From the NCBI RefSeq assembly GCF_017303215.1, contig NZ_JAEMWU010000001.1, positions 1,054,001 through 1,118,000 on the forward strand: 64,000 bases of DNA. The letters run 5' to 3'. The stretch comes from Microbacterium esteraromaticum (GTDB lineage: Bacteria; Actinomycetota; Actinomycetes; Actinomycetales; Microbacteriaceae). The notes beneath the pieces were generated by a model, which worked only from the letters and a program-made list of their open reading frames with translations, was not told the DNA's origin and searched no databases. Both the position numbers and the translations under genes were made by a program. This document shows, piece by piece, positions 1-8,450 of the stretch (positions within the stretch are counted from its first letter, which is position 1; each line of letters starts with the position of its first letter).

Positions 1-669
1 GATGATGACGAACGGGTGCTCGACGCACTGCGCTCGTACCGTGCGATCCTCATCGGCGGGCAGGCGCTTCCAGACTCGGTCCGCGGGCGGGCCGTCGACA
101 CGGGAGTGCGTATCGTGCGCACCTACGGATCGAGCGAGACGGCGGGGGGCTGCGTCTACGACGGCGTTCCGCTGGAGGGCGTGCGACTCGCGGAGGTCGA
201 TGGTGAGATCCGCATCGCCGGTCCGCACCTGGCGACCGGGTATCTGGGCGATGCCGCGCTCACCGCGGCGACGTTCGTCAGTGACAACGACGGCATCCGC
301 TGGTACCGCACGGGCGACGCAGGAACCGTCGCCGAAGGGCGGCTCCGCATCACCGGACGTCTCGACAACGTGATCGTCTCGGGCGGCATCAACGTGTCGC
401 TCGATCGTGTGGAACGGGTCGTGCGCAGCATCCGCGGTTTGGAGCAGGCCGTCGTCGTCGGCGTTCCGGACGAGCGCTGGGGCGAGGCATCCGTCGTCTT
501 CGCCCCCGGTGCCGACGCGGCGAACCGTCTCGACGACGTTCGCGAACGCGTCGCCGACGAGATCGGCAGGCACGCGCGACCCGTTCGTATCCAGATCATG
601 CCGGAGCTGCCGCTGCTGGCATCCGGAAAACCCGACCGCGAAGCGCTTCGCCGGCTCGCGCGCGGGTGA
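1..669 (+). CDS. menE: AMP-dependent ligase, C-terminal part (probable O-succinylbenzoate-CoA ligase)
   Basis: The reading frame is open from the first base, so the gene is cut at its 5' end and 222 residues are visible. They form the C-terminal half of an adenylate-forming ligase: YGSSETAGG (the YGxTE adenine/acyl motif), YRTGD, the hinge GRLDNVIVSGG and the A10 motif SGKPDRE with the catalytic lysine near the C terminus. Such enzymes activate a carboxylate as acyl-AMP and transfer it to CoA. MenE, which acts in menaquinone synthesis, is the usual short member of this family in actinobacteria, and the compact C-terminal domain fits. The N-terminal substrate-binding part and the upstream men genes are outside the window, so the substrate is inferred. 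Confidence 0.72.
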   Translation, partial: DDDERVLDALRSYRAILIGGQALPDSVRGRAVDTGVRIVRTYGSSETAGGCVYDGVPLEGVRLAEVDGEIRIAGPHLATGYLGDAALTAATFVSDNDGIRWYRTGDAGTVAEGRLRITGRLDNVIVSGGINVSLDRVERVVRSIRGLEQAVVVGVPDERWGEASVVFAPGADAANRLDDVRERVADEIGRHARPVRIQIMPELPLLASGKPDREALRRLARG

Positions 670-698
670 CGCGGCCGCCGACCCGGCAGACTGGGCGC

Positions 699-1490
699 AT
701 GGCGACCTATACGCACGGGCATCACGATTCGGTACTACGCTCGCACAACACCCGCAACGTCTCGAACTCGGCCGCCTATCTTGCGCCGCACCTCACCGCC
801 ACGACGCGGCTGCTCGACATCGGAGCAGGCCCCGGCACGATCACCATCGACTTCGCGAACCGGGCAGCCCATGTCACCGCGACCGAGATCAACGCCGACG
901 CGCTCGGTCTGTCACGGGCGCTCGCCGCGGAACGCGGCGTGACGAACATCGACTTCTCGATCGAGGACGTCCACACGCTGAGCTTCTCCGACGGTGCCTT
1001 CGACGTCGTGCACGCCCACCAAGTGCTGCAGCACGTCGCGGACCCCGTGCAGGCGCTGCGCGAGATGCGCCGTGTCACGAAGCCCGGTGGCATCGTCGCG
1101 GCGCGGGACGCCGACTACGCGGGGTTCATCTGGTTCCCGCTGCTGCCCGAACTCGACGAGTGGTTGCAGCTCTACCGGGCGGCGGCGCGGGCGAACGGCG
1201 GGGAACCGGATGCCGGTCGGCGACTGTTCGCCTGGGCGCGCGCGGCCGGGTTCACCGAGATCGAGGCGACGGCATCCACCTGGTGCTACGCGACCGAGGC
1301 CGAGCGCGAGTGGTGGGGCGGCATGTGGGCCGACCGCATTCTGCACTCCGCGCTCGCCGAGCAGCTCACGGCGGCCGGCATGGCGACGGATGCCGACCTG
1401 CGCCGGATCAGCGCTGCCTGGCGCGCGTGGGCATCCGACGGTGACGGCTGGTACCTGGTGCCGCACGGCGAGATCCTCTGCCGCGCCTGA
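699..1490 (+). CDS. Class I SAM-dependent methyltransferase
   Basis: A 263-residue protein with a Rossmann-type methyltransferase core. Motif I is LLDIGAGPGTIT near residue 38, the acidic residue ending strand 2 lies in TATEIN, and VVHAHQVLQHVADP resembles the post-II region of the UbiE/COQ5-like group (Methyltransf_11/25). The C-terminal half probably forms the substrate lid; the substrate is unknown. The ATG at 699 is chosen because the methyltransferase core starts soon after it. The weak -10-like CAGACT six bases upstream resembles the leaderless promoters of other genes here. The nearby menE fragment raises the idea of a quinone methyltransferase, but the sequence alone does not show that. 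Confidence 0.85.
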   Translation: MATYTHGHHDSVLRSHNTRNVSNSAAYLAPHLTATTRLLDIGAGPGTITIDFANRAAHVTATEINADALGLSRALAAERGVTNIDFSIEDVHTLSFSDGAFDVVHAHQVLQHVADPVQALREMRRVTKPGGIVAARDADYAGFIWFPLLPELDEWLQLYRAAARANGGEPDAGRRLFAWARAAGFTEIEATASTWCYATEAEREWWGGMWADRILHSALAEQLTAAGMATDADLRRISAAWRAWASDGDGWYLVPHGEILCRA

Positions 1491-1532
1491 TCCTCTGCCG
1501 CGCCTGACACCGGGCTGACCCCGGCCGCCGTT

Positions 1533-1612
1533 CGCAACTCCGGAAGAACGTGGGGTTCCGGGGCGAATTCGGGGCTCTGGGAGCCTGGGGAGCCTGTTTC
1601 TCCGGAGTTGCG
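1533..1612. repeat. Intergenic long palindrome, element 1
   Basis: Left arm 1533-1548 and right arm 1597-1612 are 16-base inverted copies with small differences, built on CGCAACTCCGG. They are separated by 48 bases of G-rich spacer. The element lies between two genes on the same strand. It has no T-tract, so it is not a standard intrinsic terminator. It is one of five intergenic palindromes of similar design in the window. Confidence 0.7.
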
Positions 1613-1689
1613 TACGGGGCTGGCACGGTGCACGCGGATACATCCGCAGATGGACGCGTCGGGGGCACCCGCTCCCGTAGCGTGAGAGG

Positions 1690-2955
1690 GTGTTCCGCCC
1701 CGTTCCCCGCACCTGGCTCGTGCTCGACATCGTCGGCGCCGTCTTCGGTGTGCTGCTGACCCTGCCGATGTCGCTCGCCTTCGCCGTCGAGTCGCCGAGC
1801 ATGTGGGTGCACCCGGCATGGCTGTCGGTCACACTGCACATCCTCATCGCCATCGTGATGTGGGGCGCCGCGGCGATCAGCCGGCTCTCGCCCGCATTGG
1901 CGCTGATCATCGCCTGGGGCGCGGCGATCGTGCAGATGGCGGCAGGGCTGCCGCCGGCGGCGTACAACATCGCCATCTTCGGCGTGCTGTTCGGCACTGC
2001 CGCGTGGGGGTCCCAACGGCTGCTGTGGATGGGCGGCGCCTCGACGCTGCTGGGGGGCATCCTCGCCGGCTTCTACATCGCGGTCGTGCAGTTCGATGCG
2101 TCGTCGGTGGTCGCGCCGGCGCCACCTGAGCTGCGCGTCGTGCTGCTGGCGCTGCTCTTGGGGATCACGATCGGTTTCGCGCTGGTGATCTCGTGGGGAG
2201 CGGGGCTGCTGTGGCGGCTGGTGCGGCACGGGCAGCAGACGCGTGAGGCGCAGCTGCGTGCCGAGACGCTCGCGGCCGAAGAGCAGGAGCGCGTCAGCAT
2301 CGCGCGTGACATGCACGACGTCGTCGCGCATTCGCTGGCGGTGGTCATCGCCCAGGCAGACGGGGCGCGCTATGCCGCCGCGGCGGCGCCCGAGCTCGCG
2401 CAGGAGGCGTTGGGCACGATCGCGACGACGGCGCGGTCTGCGCTGTCGGATGTGCGGATGCTGCTCACACAGCTCCGGCACCGCCAGGGCGACGGTCCGC
2501 AACCGACCCTCGCCGACTTGGAGACCCTGTTCGCCCAGGTGCGTCACGCGGGTGTCGAGCCCCGTGTGACCGTCGATCCGATGCCGCCGGGGGAGCCGCC
2601 CGGTGCGATCCAGCTCGCCGTGTACCGCATCTTGCAGGAGGCACTCACCAACGCGCTGCGACATGGCACAGGTGATGTCGATGTGCATCTGGCGTGGCTG
2701 GCCGACCGGGTCGAGATCAGGGTGCGCAACAGCATCCGCACGCCACTGCCGCCACGCGCGGTGGCGATGGCCCGCACCGGGGCGATCCCGCAGGCGGTCG
2801 GGGCGGGTCACGCCGGGCATGGCCTGGTCGGTATGCGCGAACGCGCGCAGTTGGTGGGCGGTACGCTCGTGGCCGGGGCGGATGCCGGTGTTTTCACCGT
2901 CAGCGCCACGCTTCCGATCGGGCCGCAGCACTCCGCTGCCGACAGCGCCCGCTGA
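1690..2955 (+). CDS. Two-component sensor histidine kinase (HisKA_3/NarX-LiaS type)
   Basis: A 421-residue membrane sensor. The N-terminal ~175 residues hold several hydrophobic helices and no large extracellular domain, as in intramembrane-sensing kinases. The dimerisation/phosphoacceptor region contains ARDMHDVVAHSL with His209 as the likely phosphorylation site. The ATPase domain shows the N box LQEALTNALRHG and the late motif GHGLVGMRERA. The start is the GTG at 1690, six bases after TAGCGT (1678-1683), which suggests a leaderless transcript. The response regulator follows after 15 bases, so the two form a pair. The MacB/FtsX-type transporter downstream suggests an envelope or antimicrobial stress response. 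The signal is unknown. Confidence 0.9.
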   Translation: MFRPVPRTWLVLDIVGAVFGVLLTLPMSLAFAVESPSMWVHPAWLSVTLHILIAIVMWGAAAISRLSPALALIIAWGAAIVQMAAGLPPAAYNIAIFGVLFGTAAWGSQRLLWMGGASTLLGGILAGFYIAVVQFDASSVVAPAPPELRVVLLALLLGITIGFALVISWGAGLLWRLVRHGQQTREAQLRAETLAAEEQERVSIARDMHDVVAHSLAVVIAQADGARYAAAAAPELAQEALGTIATTARSALSDVRMLLTQLRHRQGDGPQPTLADLETLFAQVRHAGVEPRVTVDPMPPGEPPGAIQLAVYRILQEALTNALRHGTGDVDVHLAWLADRVEIRVRNSIRTPLPPRAVAMARTGAIPQAVGAGHAGHGLVGMRERAQLVGGTLVAGADAGVFTVSATLPIGPQHSAADSAR

Positions 2956-2970
2956 TCTGCTGGAGGTTCC

Positions 2971-3606
2971 ATGATCTCGGTCGTGCTCGTCGATGACCAG
3001 GCGCTGTTCCGCGCGGGCATCCGCATGCTCGTCGCATCGCAGCCCGATATGGACGTCGTCGGCGAAGCCGGCGACGGACGCGAGGCCCTCGACGTCATCG
3101 CACGCACCCGACCCGACGTGGTGCTGATGGACATTCGGATGCCGGTGATGGACGGCCTGACGGCCACGGCCGAACTGCTGACGCAGCCGAACCCGCCGCG
3201 CGTGGTCATGCTCACGACCTTCGACCTCGATGAGGCCGCGGCCAGGGCGATCCAGCAGGGGGCCAGTGGCTTCCTGCTCAAGGACGCCGACCCGGAGTTC
3301 CTGCTAGCGGCGATCCGCACGGTCGACGCCGGGTCGAGCGTGATCGCCGCCGCGGCCACCCGCGACCTGTTCGCCCACTTCACCAGCGAGACCAAACCCG
3401 TGCCTGCGCAGTACGCCGAGCTCACTGAGCGCGAGCGTGAGATCTTCGCGCTCGCCGCGCGCGGCCTGTCGAACGCCGAGATCGCGGCGCGCGAGTTCCT
3501 CAGCGAGGCGACGGTGAAGACGCACGTCAGTCGCATTCTCGGCAAGCTCCTGCTGCGCGATCGGGTGCAGCTGGTCGTCTTCGCATTCGAGCACGGTCTG
3601 GTCTGA
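2971..3606 (+). CDS. NarL/LuxR-family response regulator
   Basis: A 211-residue two-domain regulator. The receiver domain has the acidic pair in LVDDQ, the phosphoacceptor Asp54 in LMDIRMP and the conserved lysine in LLKDAD. The C-terminal GerE/LuxR helix-turn-helix begins at LTEREREIF and carries EATVKTHVSRIL as its recognition region. It should be phosphorylated by the kinase just upstream and bind DNA as a dimer. A clear ribosome-binding site, CTGGAGG, precedes the ATG. Its targets cannot be read here, though the ABC transporter operon starting 121 bases downstream is the obvious candidate. Confidence 0.93.
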   Translation: MISVVLVDDQALFRAGIRMLVASQPDMDVVGEAGDGREALDVIARTRPDVVLMDIRMPVMDGLTATAELLTQPNPPRVVMLTTFDLDEAAARAIQQGASGFLLKDADPEFLLAAIRTVDAGSSVIAAAATRDLFAHFTSETKPVPAQYAELTEREREIFALAARGLSNAEIAAREFLSEATVKTHVSRILGKLLLRDRVQLVVFAFEHGLV

Positions 3607-3727
3607 TCCGCCCGCTGCGGGCATCCGAACGGCCGACGACGGGCATCCGAGATCATTCTGCCGATGTACGCCGGATGATCCGCCGGGGCGATGCGGCCCG
3701 GGTAGGGGCGCTCATAGCGTCGAAGGC

Positions 3728-4489
3728 ATGCAGATCACGACCTCCGAACTCGGCCTCGCCGCGCGCGTTCAGCACCTCACCAAGTCCTACGGAACCGGGG
3801 ATGCCGCCGTGCGCGCCCTCGACGGCGTCAGCGTCGGTATACGCCGCGGCCAGTTCACCGCGATCATGGGACCGTCCGGTTCGGGCAAGTCGACCCTGAT
3901 GCACATCATGGCGGGGCTCGATTCGCCCACCGAAGGGCGGGCGTGGATCGGCGACACCGAGATCACCGGCCTTGGAGACCTGGAGATGACCATTCTGCGG
4001 CGCCGTCGCGTGGGGTTCATCTTCCAGTCGTTCAACCTGGTGCCGACCCTCGATGCTCTCGGCAACATCCTGCTGCCGTTCGAACTCGACGGGCGCAGGC
4101 CGTCTGCGATCGAGCGCGCCCGCATCGACGGTCTGATCGAGACGCTGGGGCTCGGTGCTCGTCTGACGCACCGTCCGCACGAGCTCTCGGGTGGGCAGCA
4201 GCAGCGCGTCGCGATCGTCCGTGCGCTCGCCACCGCGCCCGACCTCGTCTTCGCCGATGAACCGACCGGCAACCTCGACTCGGCGACGGGACGCGAGGTG
4301 CTGCAGCTGCTCGCAATGGCCAGTCGCGAGCACGGGCAGTCGATCGCCATGGTGACGCACGACGCGGTGGCGGCTAGCCACGCCGACCGGGTGCTGTTCC
4401 TGGGCGATGGGCGCATCGTCGCCGACCACCCGCGGCAGAGCGCCGAGCAGATCTCGTCGTACATGCTCGCCGCAGAGGTGGCGGCATGA
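3728..4489 (+). CDS. ABC transporter ATP-binding protein (MacB/LolD type)
   Basis: A 253-residue nucleotide-binding subunit. Walker A is GPSGSGKST near residue 47, the Q loop lies in FIFQSFNL, the signature is LSGGQQQR, Walker B is LVFADEPTG, and the H loop lies in MVTHD. Together these are typical of the type VII (MacB/LolD/BceA) ATPases that work with FtsX-like permeases. Its stop codon overlaps the start of the permease gene (ATGA), so the two are coupled. TAGCGT at 3715-3720 sits seven bases before the ATG and may drive a leaderless mRNA. Likely roles are export of, or resistance to, peptides or lipids. No solute-binding protein is present, as expected for this class. Confidence 0.93.
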   Translation: MQITTSELGLAARVQHLTKSYGTGDAAVRALDGVSVGIRRGQFTAIMGPSGSGKSTLMHIMAGLDSPTEGRAWIGDTEITGLGDLEMTILRRRRVGFIFQSFNLVPTLDALGNILLPFELDGRRPSAIERARIDGLIETLGLGARLTHRPHELSGGQQQRVAIVRALATAPDLVFADEPTGNLDSATGREVLQLLAMASREHGQSIAMVTHDAVAASHADRVLFLGDGRIVADHPRQSAEQISSYMLAAEVAA

Positions 4490-5973
4490 CCGCCGTCGCT
4501 GCGGGGGCTACCGGCGCCAGCGTCACGGCGGGGGCCGACCTGTCGAGGCCACGTGCGTCGCGTCTGGCCTGGCTCCGTGAACGCGGCATGGGTGCCAGCA
4601 TCCTCGTTGCCGCGCTCTCGGCCGCGTTCGGGGTGATCCTCGTCGAGACGACCGTCTACATCGGGGCCTTCCTGCAGGCCGACCCGTACATCGGCGACAG
4701 CGAGACTCTGGCCATCGTGGTCGCGATCCTGTCGGTGCTGCTGACCGGAGTGGCGATGTACGTCGCCGCGATCGTCACCGCCAACACCTTCTCGACGATC
4801 ATCGCCGGGCGCACCCGACGCATCGCGCTGGTGAGGCTGATCGGTGCCTCGGCGCGGTCGCAACGCTCCGAGGTGTCGTCGCAGGGATTCGTGGTCGGCC
4901 TGCTGGGGGCGACCATCGGCCTCGTGATCGGGGTTGGCGCGTCGGCCACCGGGATGCTGCTTGCCGATCAGCTGCTCGCCGGGGCGCCCGAAGGTGTCAG
5001 CCTGATGCAGCCCGCGGTGCTGCTGCCGTTCATCGGTGTGGCGCTCACGACCTGGTTGGCGGCCTGGGTCGGCTCGCGGCGGGTGCTGACGGTGACACCG
5101 TTGCAGGCATTGGGTGGATCAGTCGAGCGCGCTCACGACGAGGTCTCATCGCGTACCGGGCGTCATGTCGGGGCGCTGATCCTGCTGATCCTGGGCGCGG
5201 CACTGCTCGCATTCGGTGTGATGCTCGGCCTCGTCACACCGCTGGGTGTGGTGGTGGCGTTCTTCGGCGGACTGCTGTCGTTCACCGGGCTCGCGCTCGG
5301 ATCGGTGATGGTGATGCCGCCGATCCTGCGACTGGTGGGGCGCGCGTTCCGCCGTTCGGCCACGGCTCGTCTCGCGGCCGAGAACGCCCTGCGCTATCCC
5401 GAGCGCTCGAGCCGGATGGCGATCGGCGTGGTGATGGGGGTGACGCTGGTGACGATGTTCGCCGTCGCGCTGGAATCGACGAAGATGCTGCTGGGACGCC
5501 AGGCCGATGAGCAGACGCTGCAGACGACCTTCGCGGTGCTCGACGGGTTCGCCGCGGTGATGATGGTGCTCGTCGCGGTATCGGGGGTGATCGCCGCAGT
5601 CGGGTTGGTGAACCTGCTGACGATCGGCGTGGTGCAGCGCACCCGCGAGCTGGGGCTGCTGCGGGCGATCGGTCTGACCGGCGGCCAGGTGCGGCGCATG
5701 GTGCTGCTGGAAGCCGTGCACGTCACCGTCGCTGCGACGATCAGCGGCCTCGTGCTCGGCATTGTCTACGGTTGGGTGGCGGCGCAGTCGCTGCTGGGCT
5801 CCGTTCCGGTACTGCCCGACTTCGAGCCCGCCGGGCTCGTGTCGCCGGCCGTGCCGTGGATGCCCGTGGCGATCATCGTGGCCGCCACAGCCGTGCTCGC
5901 CCTCGTCGCCGCTGTCGCCCCGACGCGCTTGGCGACGCGCGTCGCACCCGTCGAGGCGCTCGCCGCCGAGTAA
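4486..5973 (+). CDS. FtsX-like ABC transporter permease
   Basis: A 495-residue integral membrane protein with a hydrophobic segment near residue 30-55, a block of helices at ~75-190 and further helices in the C-terminal half. Two FtsX-like regions can be seen: one around [16 protein letters not shown] and a second around [20 protein letters not shown], the typical cytoplasmic coupling segment before the third helix. The partner ATPase overlaps by four bases. The large extracellular domain of MacB is absent, so the layout is closer to the many uncharacterised actinobacterial efflux-type permeases. The substrate cannot be told. It probably belongs with the sensor/regulator pair upstream. Confidence 0.9.
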   Translation: MTAVAAGATGASVTAGADLSRPRASRLAWLRERGMGASILVAALSAAFGVILVETTVYIGAFLQADPYIGDSETLAIVVAILSVLLTGVAMYVAAIVTANTFSTIIAGRTRRIALVRLIGASARSQRSEVSSQGFVVGLLGATIGLVIGVGASATGMLLADQLLAGAPEGVSLMQPAVLLPFIGVALTTWLAAWVGSRRVLTVTPLQALGGSVERAHDEVSSRTGRHVGALILLILGAALLAFGVMLGLVTPLGVVVAFFGGLLSFTGLALGSVMVMPPILRLVGRAFRRSATARLAAENALRYPERSSRMAIGVVMGVTLVTMFAVALESTKMLLGRQADEQTLQTTFAVLDGFAAVMMVLVAVSGVIAAVGLVNLLTIGVVQRTRELGLLRAIGLTGGQVRRMVLLEAVHVTVAATISGLVLGIVYGWVAAQSLLGSVPVLPDFEPAGLVSPAVPWMPVAIIVAATAVLALVAAVAPTRLATRVAPVEALAAE

Positions 5974-5980
5974 GCCGCCC

Positions 5981-6068
5981 GTACGGATGGCGGGAGTGTG
6001 TACGTCGGGCGGGGGACACGCCGCAGAATCTCCCGCCATTCGTACAAGCTCCCGCCATTCGTGCGGCG
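5981..6068. repeat. Intergenic palindrome with an extra tandem arm, element 2
   Basis: The left arm 5981-5996 (GTACGGATGGCGGGAG) pairs with 6030-6045 with a single mismatch. A third copy of the right arm, CTCCCGCCATTCGT, follows at 6049-6062 in the same orientation, 19 bases on. The element lies between the permease stop and the promoter of the next gene. The arm sequence is unrelated to that of element 1, although the design is similar. Confidence 0.75.
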
Positions 6069-6112
6069 CCTGTCACATCGAGCACATCGAGCGCCCCGAT
6101 TAGGCTGATCGG

Positions 6113-6787
6113 ATGCCACAGCCGACGTCGCAGACACCGCTGACCCAGTCGTCGTACCAGGTGCGTTTCGAGTGGGGTGCCGACGGGCTCGCGCGGCTCG
6201 CCCCCGCCGACGTGGTCATCGTCGTCGATGTGCTGCGGTTCTCTTCGACGATGGCGGATGCTGTCGCGCAGGCTCCCATCGCACTGGAGCGTGCACTGGC
6301 CTGGTCGGCCAACGGCGCCCAGGTCGCGGGCGCCGCGGCGCGGGTGGCCCCCGTGGTGCTGCTCGGTGGCATCCGCAACGCCTCGGCGACCGCGCGCGCG
6401 GTGATGACCCTGCAGGAGCGGCGCGGTGACCGTACCTCGGTCAGTGTCGTCGCGGCGGGGGAGCGTGATGCGGACGGGCGGCTGCGCTTCGCCGTCGAGG
6501 ACCAGCTCGGGGCCGGCGCGGTGATCGCCGCGCTGTCTGATCTGGGCATCGATCACTCCTCTCCCGAGGCCGCGGTGTCGGCGGAATCGTTCCGTGCGCT
6601 GCGGCGCGGGCTGCGTCATCTGCTGATCGGAAGCGCCTCCGGGCGGGAACTGGCCGACGGTGTTGCGTCGACCGAGCGGATGCTGGCCGATGGCATCCGC
6701 CCCGCGACCATCGAGGAGTGCGCCGCTGCGGATGCCACCGAAACGGTGCCCGAGCTGCAGGGTGGCGTCTTCGTCCCGTTCGCTTGA
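6113..6787 (+). CDS. ComB-like 2-phosphosulfolactate phosphatase family protein
   Basis: A 224-residue protein with features of the 2-phosphosulfolactate phosphatase (ComB) family: the early VVIVVDVLRFSSTM segment and the LLGGIRNAS segment, with DVLRFSST matching the metal/phosphate site region. In methanogens ComB makes sulfolactate for coenzyme M. Actinobacteria carry homologues whose role is not established, and no other sulfolactate or coenzyme M gene is visible here. The ATG at 6113 is preceded at six bases by TAGGCT (6101-6106) with no ribosome-binding site, suggesting a leaderless mRNA. The family call is good; the substrate is not known. Confidence 0.78.
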   Translation: MPQPTSQTPLTQSSYQVRFEWGADGLARLAPADVVIVVDVLRFSSTMADAVAQAPIALERALAWSANGAQVAGAAARVAPVVLLGGIRNASATARAVMTLQERRGDRTSVSVVAAGERDADGRLRFAVEDQLGAGAVIAALSDLGIDHSSPEAAVSAESFRALRRGLRHLLIGSASGRELADGVASTERMLADGIRPATIEECAAADATETVPELQGGVFVPFA

Positions 6788-6852
6788 GCCCGACAGACCA
6801 GCGCCCGCGCGCCGCCGCGCCGGGGCGCCGCAGGCGCGTAGGGTCTGATGAC

Positions 6853-7239
6853 ATGAGGTACCTGCCCGCGCTCATCGTCGACGCCGTTCTGGTGCTTGTT
6901 TTCGCCGCTATCGGACGGGCCTCGCATAATGAGGATCCCCTGGGATTCGTGCTCACCGCCTGGCCATTCCTGATCGCACTCGTGCTGGGTCATGCGATTG
7001 CCGCACTGGTTCCGGCGCGTCCGCGGCGCCCGTGGTCACTGGGCTGGGGAGTGATCGTGTGGGTGGTCACCGTCGCCGGAGGGATGCTGCTGCGCATCGC
7101 CACGGGTGACACCGCCGAGACGCCGTTCATCATCGTCGCGACGCTGGTGCTGGGGGCGTTCTTGCTGGGCTGGCGGCTGATCACGATGCTGGTGCGCAGG
7201 TTCCGGGCACCCGCCGAGGCACCGGCGACCGAGTCGTAG
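6853..7239 (+). CDS. Small membrane protein, DUF3054-like
   Basis: A 128-residue protein with four predicted transmembrane helices: the N-terminal DAVLVLVFAAIGR segment, a second around FLIALVLGHAIAALV, a third around WGVIVWVVTVAGGMLL and a last one around FIIVATLVLGAFLLGW. Length and pattern match DUF3054, a family with no known function that is widespread in actinobacteria. The start is the ATG at 6853, eight bases after TAGGGT (6839-6844). The gene follows the ComB-like gene after 65 bases on the same strand and has its own likely promoter. Function unknown. Confidence 0.75.
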   Translation: MRYLPALIVDAVLVLVFAAIGRASHNEDPLGFVLTAWPFLIALVLGHAIAALVPARPRRPWSLGWGVIVWVVTVAGGMLLRIATGDTAETPFIIVATLVLGAFLLGWRLITMLVRRFRAPAEAPATES

Positions 7240-7246
7240 GTCGGCG

Positions 7247-7735
7247 TCAGCGCGGCATCTGCGCCGCGAGGCGATCGGCCGCGGTGATCTCGCGCCGACG
7301 CCATTCGAACAGGTATCGGCGGTCGAATCGCCGCGAGCACTTGGCGCACGACGTCTCGCGCGCCGGCCGCCGATGGCGGTAGGCGACATGGCCCGAGGGG
7401 CACTGGCCGACCCAGGGCGCCAGCTCGGTGGCCGTCTCGCCGTGATGCGTCGTGCCGCCGACGTACCCCAGGCGGCGCGCTACGCGCTTCCACTCCGCGC
7501 CGTGCCCGGCGCCGTGCCCGGCCAGCGCGTGGGCCACCTCGTGCAGCAGGGTCTGATGGATCTCGTCGTCATCGAAGCGGGCGGCCAGATAGCGCGACAC
7601 GGTGATGCGCTTGCGCTGGTAGTCGCAGAGGCCCGCGCGGCGCTTGGCATGGTCGAAGTCGAAGGTCCACGAATCGTCGAGATGCATGCGGATCAGCGCT
7701 TCACCCCACACACGCACGCGGTTCAGATCGGCCAT
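7247..7735 (-). CDS. SprT-like zinc metalloprotease domain protein
   Basis: A 162-residue protein carrying the SprT-like fold. HEVAH at residues 65-69 is the HExxH zinc and catalytic motif. A C-terminal zinc-ribbon-like region shows a CPSGH segment and CAKCSRRFDRRY. SprT-like proteins relate to Spartan, which degrades DNA-protein crosslinks in eukaryotes; the bacterial role is not settled. The ATG at 7735 is chosen because TACTCT (the -10 hexamer, 7742-7747 read on the minus strand) lies exactly six bases upstream. The longer open frame upstream shows no family similarity. The gene converges on the DUF3054-like gene with seven bases between them. Confidence 0.85.
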   Translation of the reverse strand: MADLNRVRVWGEALIRMHLDDSWTFDFDHAKRRAGLCDYQRKRITVSRYLAARFDDDEIHQTLLHEVAHALAGHGAGHGAEWKRVARRLGYVGGTTHHGETATELAPWVGQCPSGHVAYRHRRPARETSCAKCSRRFDRRYLFEWRRREITAADRLAAQMPR

Positions 7736-7814
7736 GTGATCAGAGTAGGGCGGGCGACCGACATCGGGCAGCCCCAATCCTCGGCGGGCTGCCGACCAGG
7801 TCGGCGGCGTCGAC

Positions 7815-8345
7815 TCAGGCGAAGACGCTGGGCTCGACCGCGCTGCGGCGCTCGGCTGCCTCGATCGCGCGCAGGGCCTTCTCGAGTTCGCTGTCGTCGG
7901 CACCGGCCGAGCGACGCAGGAACAGCGACTGCTTGAAGCTGTCGCGCGCCTCGTCGAAGTCGCCGGCCTCGTAAGCGTTCTTGCCGTGGTGCTGGTAGGC
8001 GAAGGCGGCGATTCCGGCCCAGCCCTGCCCCTCAGCCTCATGCGCGCAAGTCGCGAGCTCCTGCGCGGCTGCGGCGTGGGATCCGCGGTTCTGCAGCACG
8101 GTGGCATGCAGCACGCGCGCCCGCAGCAGGTCCTTGCGGGTGCCGGCCATCCGAGCCTGACGCACGGTCTCTTCGGCCAGCGCGAGCGCCTCGTCAAGGC
8201 GGTCGAGCACCTTCAGCAACCACACGCGTTCCAGCAGCACCGGCAGGCTGCGCTGGTTCTCGATCTCGGCCAGGCGCGCCATGCACTCGCGCGCATCCAC
8301 CAGTTCACGAAGCGTGTCGGGGTCGTATCCCTGGATCAAATTCAC
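7815..8345 (-). CDS. TPR-like helical-repeat protein
   Basis: A 176-residue, almost wholly helical soluble protein. Two or more degenerate tetratricopeptide-type helix pairs are visible: VWLLKVLDRLDEALALAEE, DLLRARVLHATVL, and AYQHHGKNAYEAGDFDEA. The last is close to the TPR consensus, with the usual small and aromatic residues. Such repeats mediate protein contacts; the partner is unknown. The GTG at 8345 is chosen because GGAG lies eight bases upstream of it, while the longer frame upstream is rich in Pro, Arg and Gly and looks like non-coding sequence. No signal peptide. It is transcribed from the same strand as the flanking sprT-like and spermidine-synthase-like genes. Confidence 0.72.
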   Translation of the reverse strand: MNLIQGYDPDTLRELVDARECMARLAEIENQRSLPVLLERVWLLKVLDRLDEALALAEETVRQARMAGTRKDLLRARVLHATVLQNRGSHAAAAQELATCAHEAEGQGWAGIAAFAYQHHGKNAYEAGDFDEARDSFKQSLFLRRSAGADDSELEKALRAIEAAERRSAVEPSVFA

Positions 8346-8450
8346 GACGTCGGCTCCTCTCCGTGACCGCTGTCCAGTCTGCCCCGCCGGACACGGAACC
8401 GGGGGAGCCACGCCCGACGCGCGCCAACCATCCGGCGCGTGTGAGGCGCC

